Of a DNA stretch of 64,000 nt, positions 60,348 through 64,000 are shown in pieces. The DNA comes from Bog-473 sp963809825. GTDB lineage: Bacteria; Actinomycetota; Acidimicrobiia; Acidimicrobiales; RAAP-2. The stretch covers positions 186,001-250,000 of the forward strand of contig CAWELJ010000009.1 of assembly GCA_963809825.1 (NCBI GenBank). The letters run 5' to 3'. The notes under the pieces were generated by a model, which saw only the letters and a program-made list of their open reading frames with translations, did not search any database and was not told the origin of the DNA. Within the stretch, counting starts at the first letter, position 1; each line of letters opens with the position of its first letter. The translations under genes were made by a program, and so were the position numbers.

Positions 60348-61103
60348 GTGACCCCCAGCTCCTCGGAGGCGGCCGGCGGAGCGGGAGAGCGGGGCGTCCG
60401 CCTCGGCCTCTCTGCGCCCGGTCCGCTCCCATATCGATCGGCAGCGAGCGACCCCGGTCAGGTCGCGCCCCCCGAGGAGCCGTCCTCCGACGGCCGCCTC
60501 GCCCGTGGGCAGCGGACGCGCCACAACGTGGCCCAGGCACTGATGGAGCTGCTGCACGCCGGCGACGCGGACCCGACCGCCCGCGCGGTGGCCGAGCGGG
60601 CCGGGGTGTCCCTCCGCCTCGTCTTCCACCATTTCGCCGACATCGACGACCTCTACCATTTCGTGGCCACCCTGCAACTGCGTCGTCTGTGGTCCGGCCT
60701 GCCGCAGCGGTCCCCGCGACTGCATCTGGACCGCCGGATCGAGCGGGTCGTCGGTCACCGCTCCGCGCTCTACGAGGAGATCTCGCCCGTGCGGCGCGCC
60801 CTCGTGCGGCGAGTGGCCTCCTCGCCCGGCGTGAGCGATGCCATCGCCACGGCGGACGGCCTGCTGCTCGAGAACATCCGGATGACCTTCGGGCCCGAGC
60901 TCGAGACGCTGCCCCCGCCCGCCCGCAGCGCGTGCCTCGATGCGATCGACACGGCCACGTCGTGGGAGGCCTGGGACCGGCTGCGCACGACGTCGGGGCT
61001 CGGCGTGCGCTCGGCGAAGCGCGTCGTCAGCCGCATGGTGGTGGGCCTCTGCCCGGCAACGGCCGCCATCGGGCGGGGCGCCGCCACCGCGCCGGGGGCC
61101 TGA
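60348..61103 (+). CDS. TetR-family transcriptional regulator
   Basis: 251 aa from GTG 60348 with AGGAAGG upstream. Residues about 55-105 hold the TetR helix-turn-helix (TARAVAERAGVSLRLVFHHFADIDDLY). The N-terminal 50 residues are a Pro/Gly-rich extension. The ligand-binding part is long and helical with no close match. It is divergent from the beta-helix lipoprotein gene and is its probable repressor. Confidence 0.88.
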   Translation: MTPSSSEAAGGAGERGVRLGLSAPGPLPYRSAASDPGQVAPPEEPSSDGRLARGQRTRHNVAQALMELLHAGDADPTARAVAERAGVSLRLVFHHFADIDDLYHFVATLQLRRLWSGLPQRSPRLHLDRRIERVVGHRSALYEEISPVRRALVRRVASSPGVSDAIATADGLLLENIRMTFGPELETLPPPARSACLDAIDTATSWEAWDRLRTTSGLGVRSAKRVVSRMVVGLCPATAAIGRGAATAPGA

Positions 61104-61113
61104 CCGCCCTCCG

Positions 61114-61764
61114 TCAACCCACCCCGGACCCGGGCCGCGCCGCCAGCCGACGGCGGATCTCGGCCACCCGGGGCGCCGGGTACTCGAGCCGGCCCGGCCG
61201 CCACCCCACGGCGATCTTCTGCGCCCCTGCGCCGTCCTCGGTCCAGACGTGACAGGTGTTGGCGAGGAAGCCGAAGTCGCGCTCGCCCATGGGGTGGGTG
61301 CCGTCCCCCTTCTCGGCCTGCCAGGCGGCCGACGACGTGACGCCCTGCACGACGACCGGACCGATCGCCCGGGCGAGGAACTCGAGGTGACTGCACCCGC
61401 GCTGGCGGCCGAAGCGCTCCTGGACGGCGTTCGTGTAGCCCCGCGCCACGGAGAGGCCGATCAGGTCGCGGAAGCCGGCCTCGATGTCGGTGCACTCGGC
61501 GTGTGGGAAGGTCCGCATGTCGGCCGCCGCATCGACGATCGCCATGTCGGCGCGGCGGACCACGATGCCCAGCTCCATGAAGTGCAGGTCGCGCGGCCCG
61601 TGGGTGCCGCCCGCCCAGGGCCGCTCGTCGTGCAGGGTGCCCACCACCGCGAAGTACTCGCCCCGGTCGAACACCTCCATGGCGATGGTCCGCCGGTGGA
61701 CCGGGTCCTCGCCGGAGGTCGGGTCGGGCCGCAGCGCGGCGAGTGTCGGCGGGGGCTCAGGCAC
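61114..61764 (-). CDS. DUF2889 family protein
   Basis: 216 aa from GTG 61764 (no clear ribosome site). Motifs VHRRTIAMEVFDRGEYF, GPRDLHFMELGIVVRRADM and GCSHLEFLARAIG match the conserved pattern of DUF2889 as I recall it. Function unknown. It is last in a five-gene string and overlaps the histidine-phosphatase gene by 8 bp. Confidence 0.72.
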   Translation of the reverse strand: MPEPPPTLAALRPDPTSGEDPVHRRTIAMEVFDRGEYFAVVGTLHDERPWAGGTHGPRDLHFMELGIVVRRADMAIVDAAADMRTFPHAECTDIEAGFRDLIGLSVARGYTNAVQERFGRQRGCSHLEFLARAIGPVVVQGVTSSAAWQAEKGDGTHPMGERDFGFLANTCHVWTEDGAGAQKIAVGWRPGRLEYPAPRVAEIRRRLAARPGSGVG

Positions 61765-62383
61765 CGTGAGATTGTGGCGCTCCGCCGTTCCGGGGCGCCA
61801 ACGCGACCTCGTTGAAGCCGTGGAGGATGGGTGCGTCACGATTCCACCCGATGCGGGTCACCGACGCCGTGCGCAGGTGCAGGCGCCAGTAGAGGTCGGT
61901 GGCCCCGAGGGCCCACGCCACCGCCGCCTTGATCGGTGTCACGTGGCTCACCACCACCACGTCGCCGTCGGGCCGGCGTGCCCCGGTGCCGTCGGTGGCG
62001 AAGAGCTCCTCGCAGGCCGCCGCGACCCGCACGTCCACCTCGGCCAGCGTCTCGCCTCCCGCGGGCCGGAAGTCGCGGTCGCTCTGCCACTGCTGCCAGA
62101 CCGCGGCCGGGATCCCGCCCAGGGGCTGGCACTCGAACTCGCCGTAGTCGACCTCCACCCAGCGGTCGTCGACGGTCACGGGGAGCCCGGGAGCCAGGAG
62201 CTCGGCCGTGTCGCGGGCCCGGCTGAGCGGGCTCGTGCGCACCTCGGCCACCGGCGCGCGCAGGAGCGAACGGGCCGCCCGGGCCTGCTCGCGCCCCGAC
62301 GGGGTCAACTCGGCGTCGGTCCGCCCGAGGAGGAGCCCCTGGGCGTTGGCCACCGACTCCCCGTGGCGCACCAGGATCAGCAT
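61757..62383 (-). CDS. Histidine phosphatase family protein
   Basis: 208 aa. LVRHGES at the N-terminus gives the RHG phospho-acceptor His, RTSPLSRARDTAELL the second Arg, and VVSHVTPIK the catalytic second His. This is the phosphoglycerate-mutase-like fold used by phosphatases of sugars, cobalamin precursors and nucleotides. A broad-specificity phosphatase; substrate unclear. Start 16 bp after the zinc-ribbon gene. Confidence 0.9.
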   Translation of the reverse strand: MLILVRHGESVANAQGLLLGRTDAELTPSGREQARAARSLLRAPVAEVRTSPLSRARDTAELLAPGLPVTVDDRWVEVDYGEFECQPLGGIPAAVWQQWQSDRDFRPAGGETLAEVDVRVAAACEELFATDGTGARRPDGDVVVVSHVTPIKAAVAWALGATDLYWRLHLRTASVTRIGWNRDAPILHGFNEVALAPRNGGAPQSHGA

Positions 62384-62399
62384 CGGGTCGGCACGTCGC

Positions 62400-63122
62400 T
62401 CAGACGGGGACGAGGATGCGCCCGCACTGCTCGCACGTGGCGACCTCACCGGGCGGCAGGGCCCGGATCTTCTCCACCTCGACCGAGGAGAGCTCGAGGT
62501 GGCACCCGTCGCAGCGGTTCTTGATCAGGCGGGCGGCTCCGGTGCCCTTGAGGCGCGCCCGCAGCCTCTCGTAGCGGTCGGACAGCGCGGTCGGGAGCAG
62601 CGCGGCCTCGGCGGCCCTCGACCCGACGGCCGAGGCCAGCTCCGCGTCGATCTCGAGCTCGTCGTGGCTCATCTGTGCCCCGAGCTCGTCGGCGCGGGCC
62701 TGGAGGGGCGCCGTGCGCTCGCGCAACGCAGCCAGCTCGGCGTCGACCCGGTCCTGGTCCAGCATCGCCACCAGCTCGAGCTCCTCGAGCTCGGCCCGGC
62801 GCTCGGTCAGGTGCCGCACCTCGTCGCTCATGGCCTGCAGGTCGCGCCCCGACGAGCTGGTGGCGGCGTACAGGCGCTGCTCGATTGACGTGCGGCGCTC
62901 GCTGATCCCGCCGATCTGGTCCTCGAGTTCCTTCTGGGTGGCCGCCAGCGCGGCGCGGCGGGTCGCGGCGTCCACGCGTTCGGCCTCCAGGCCGCGCAGC
63001 TCGGCCTCCACGGCGGCGAGGCCCGAGGCCTCGGCCAGCGCGGCGCGGCGGTGTTGCAGCTGGGTGACGGCCGTATCGAGGTCCTGCACGGCCAGCAGGT
63101 GGGAGAGGGCGTCGTCGCTCAC
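62400..63122 (-). CDS. C4 zinc-ribbon coiled-coil protein (DUF164-like)
   Basis: 240 aa from GTG 63122. A long alpha-helical coiled coil (residues about 5-170) is followed by a CDGC...CEQC zinc ribbon at the C-terminus. This architecture is widespread in actinobacteria next to NUDIX or RNase H genes, and has been proposed to bind nucleic acid. It overlaps the NUDIX gene by 4 bp (GTGA). Confidence 0.88.
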   Translation of the reverse strand: MSDDALSHLLAVQDLDTAVTQLQHRRAALAEASGLAAVEAELRGLEAERVDAATRRAALAATQKELEDQIGGISERRTSIEQRLYAATSSSGRDLQAMSDEVRHLTERRAELEELELVAMLDQDRVDAELAALRERTAPLQARADELGAQMSHDELEIDAELASAVGSRAAEAALLPTALSDRYERLRARLKGTGAARLIKNRCDGCHLELSSVEVEKIRALPPGEVATCEQCGRILVPV

Positions 63123-63682
63123 CGGAGACCCTCGTACGCAGCCCGCGCCAGCGGGAGCGCATCGACGAGGCCGGCGTCGGCCACGGCCAGCGCCTCGTCC
63201 CACCCGCACCAGCGCGCGTCCGGGCTCTCCCCGGGCGGGGGGTGGGGGTCGTCGTCGGCGCCGGTGAGCAGGTAGCGCAGGTCGAGGTGGGTGTGGCCGA
63301 AGGCCGCCTCGTGGACGTCGACGTGGATGAGCCGAGGGCCCGCATCGGGATGCTCGACGGCGAGCCCGAGCTCCTCGGTCGCCTCGCGGCGGGCGGCCTC
63401 GCCGGGGGTCTCGCCGGGGTCGATGTGCCCGCCCGGCTGCATCCAGATGCCCAGCCGCTTGTGCCGGTGCAGCACCGTGCCCCGCCGCCCGACGACGATG
63501 CCCGACGCCGTGACGTGCGTGGGGCCGGCGTGCTCGTCGCAGGGATCGGCCAGTCGGCGCAGCTCGGAGAGGAAGCGCTCGCGCGCCGCGACCTCACGCG
63601 GCGATGCGGGCTCGTGGCCCTCGACCAGGGCCCGCAGGTCCTCCGTGGAGGTGCCCGTCGTGGGACTCCCCATCACGCGCAT
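63119..63682 (-). CDS. NUDIX hydrolase
   Basis: 187 aa from ATG 63682; ATG 63673 with AGGG nine bases upstream is equally likely. The full NUDIX box is present (GGHIDPGETPGEAARREATE then ELG), with the Glu residues for metal. The preceding MQPGGH matches the usual strand. It hydrolyses a nucleoside diphosphate linked to some group. It is coupled to the zinc-ribbon gene downstream and 2 bp from the PhzF-like gene upstream. Confidence 0.9.
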   Translation of the reverse strand: MRVMGSPTTGTSTEDLRALVEGHEPASPREVAARERFLSELRRLADPCDEHAGPTHVTASGIVVGRRGTVLHRHKRLGIWMQPGGHIDPGETPGEAARREATEELGLAVEHPDAGPRLIHVDVHEAAFGHTHLDLRYLLTGADDDPHPPPGESPDARWCGWDEALAVADAGLVDALPLARAAYEGLR

Positions 63683-63684
63683 CC

Positions 63685-64000
63685 CTAGCACAGGTGGCCG
63701 GTCAGCACCGTGGTGGCGTGCCCGGCGATGTGCACCCGGCCGCCCTCGGGGCGCACGTGGAGCACGGCGCCGCGCCGCGAGAGCTGCCGGGCGACGAGTG
63801 GGGCGCGCCCCAGCTGCGGCCGCCCAGTAGGGGCCGGCAGTGCACTGGGCCGACCCGGTGGCCGGGTCCTCGTCGATCCCGACGTTGGGCCCGAAGACCC
63901 GCAGCACGTAGTCCGCCCCCGACCCCGGCTCCGCCGCCGCCGTCAGCAGGAGCGCCTTGGCCCCGGTGGCCGCGATGGCGGCCAGGTCCGGCTCATAGGC
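63685..64000 (-). CDS. PhzF-family isomerase, partial and frameshifted
   Basis: The 5' part is beyond the right edge. The frame entering the window reads VFGPNVGIDEDPATGSAQCTAGPYWA, the conserved PhzF C-terminal motif. Near 63810-63820 a +1 shift is needed to continue as LGRAPLVARQLSRRGAVLH and VHIAGHATTVLTGHLC, the usual end, with stop at 63685. The shift may be a mutation or a sequencing error. PhzF-like proteins isomerise small cyclic or aminated substrates; the substrate here is unknown. Confidence 0.75.

Overview
The window is high-GC DNA with many GTG/TTG starts, 1-4 bp ATGA/GTGA gene overlaps, a type-A RNase P RNA, xseAB, cydDC and numerous secreted proteins built from a GYW-x-VAxDGGIFxFG repeat. 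These features point to an actinobacterium, most likely of the class Acidimicrobiia. This is inference: no 16S rRNA or marker tree is available here. No rRNA, tRNA, CRISPR array, transposase or integrase was found.

Layout. 1-5.7 kb holds two large secreted or surface repeat proteins (an Ig-like protein running off the left edge and a 1,016-aa DUF11-type adhesin with an IAFTG tail), sharing an unusual promoter. 5.8-10 kb is a housekeeping block: ferredoxin-reductase-like enzyme, MBL hydrolase, xseB, xseA, then rnpB in the opposite direction. 10-14.2 kb holds two secreted GYW-repeat proteins and an HNH-like lipoprotein. 14.2-18.2 kb is a translationally coupled trio (solute-binding protein, PhyH-type dioxygenase, GH13 glucosidase). 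18.2-40.9 kb is an exopolysaccharide region: GT4 and GT2 glycosyltransferases, NodB deacetylase, two GH16-like enzymes, a flippase, a GT-C-like membrane protein, ATP-grasp ligases, an epimerase and an Fe-S GMC-like oxidoreductase. 40.9-48.3 kb has small proteins, two SDRs, another epimerase, an AhpD-like protein and an FtsX-type permease. 48.3-53.6 kb has a cNMP-binding protein, an OmpR/HK pair, an aldehyde dehydrogenase and a dienelactone hydrolase. 53.6-58.5 kb is a coupled thiolase-like/cydD/cydC operon. 58.5-64 kb has a frameshifted beta-helix lipoprotein, a TetR regulator and an operon of DUF2889, histidine phosphatase, zinc-ribbon coiled-coil, NUDIX and PhzF-like genes.

The most unusual part is the exopolysaccharide region. 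It shows repeated duplication, capture and decay. One ATP-grasp gene is present twice with about three substitutions in 1,335 bp. The second copy supplies, in antisense, the last residues of a neighbouring oxidoreductase. Decayed copies of the GH16 gene and of the flippase lie beside the intact genes. A 1,146-aa membrane glycosyltransferase-like protein carries an in-frame piece of a UvrD/PcrA helicase. A 27-bp copy of the rnpB 3' end sits 19.3 kb from rnpB itself. A GEMM-I (cyclic-di-GMP) riboswitch precedes a protein joining GYW repeats to a GH16-like domain, so the second messenger probably controls remodelling of a self-made polysaccharide. Paired GGTGTTAACACC palindromes lie upstream of two surface-protein genes and suggest a shared regulator.
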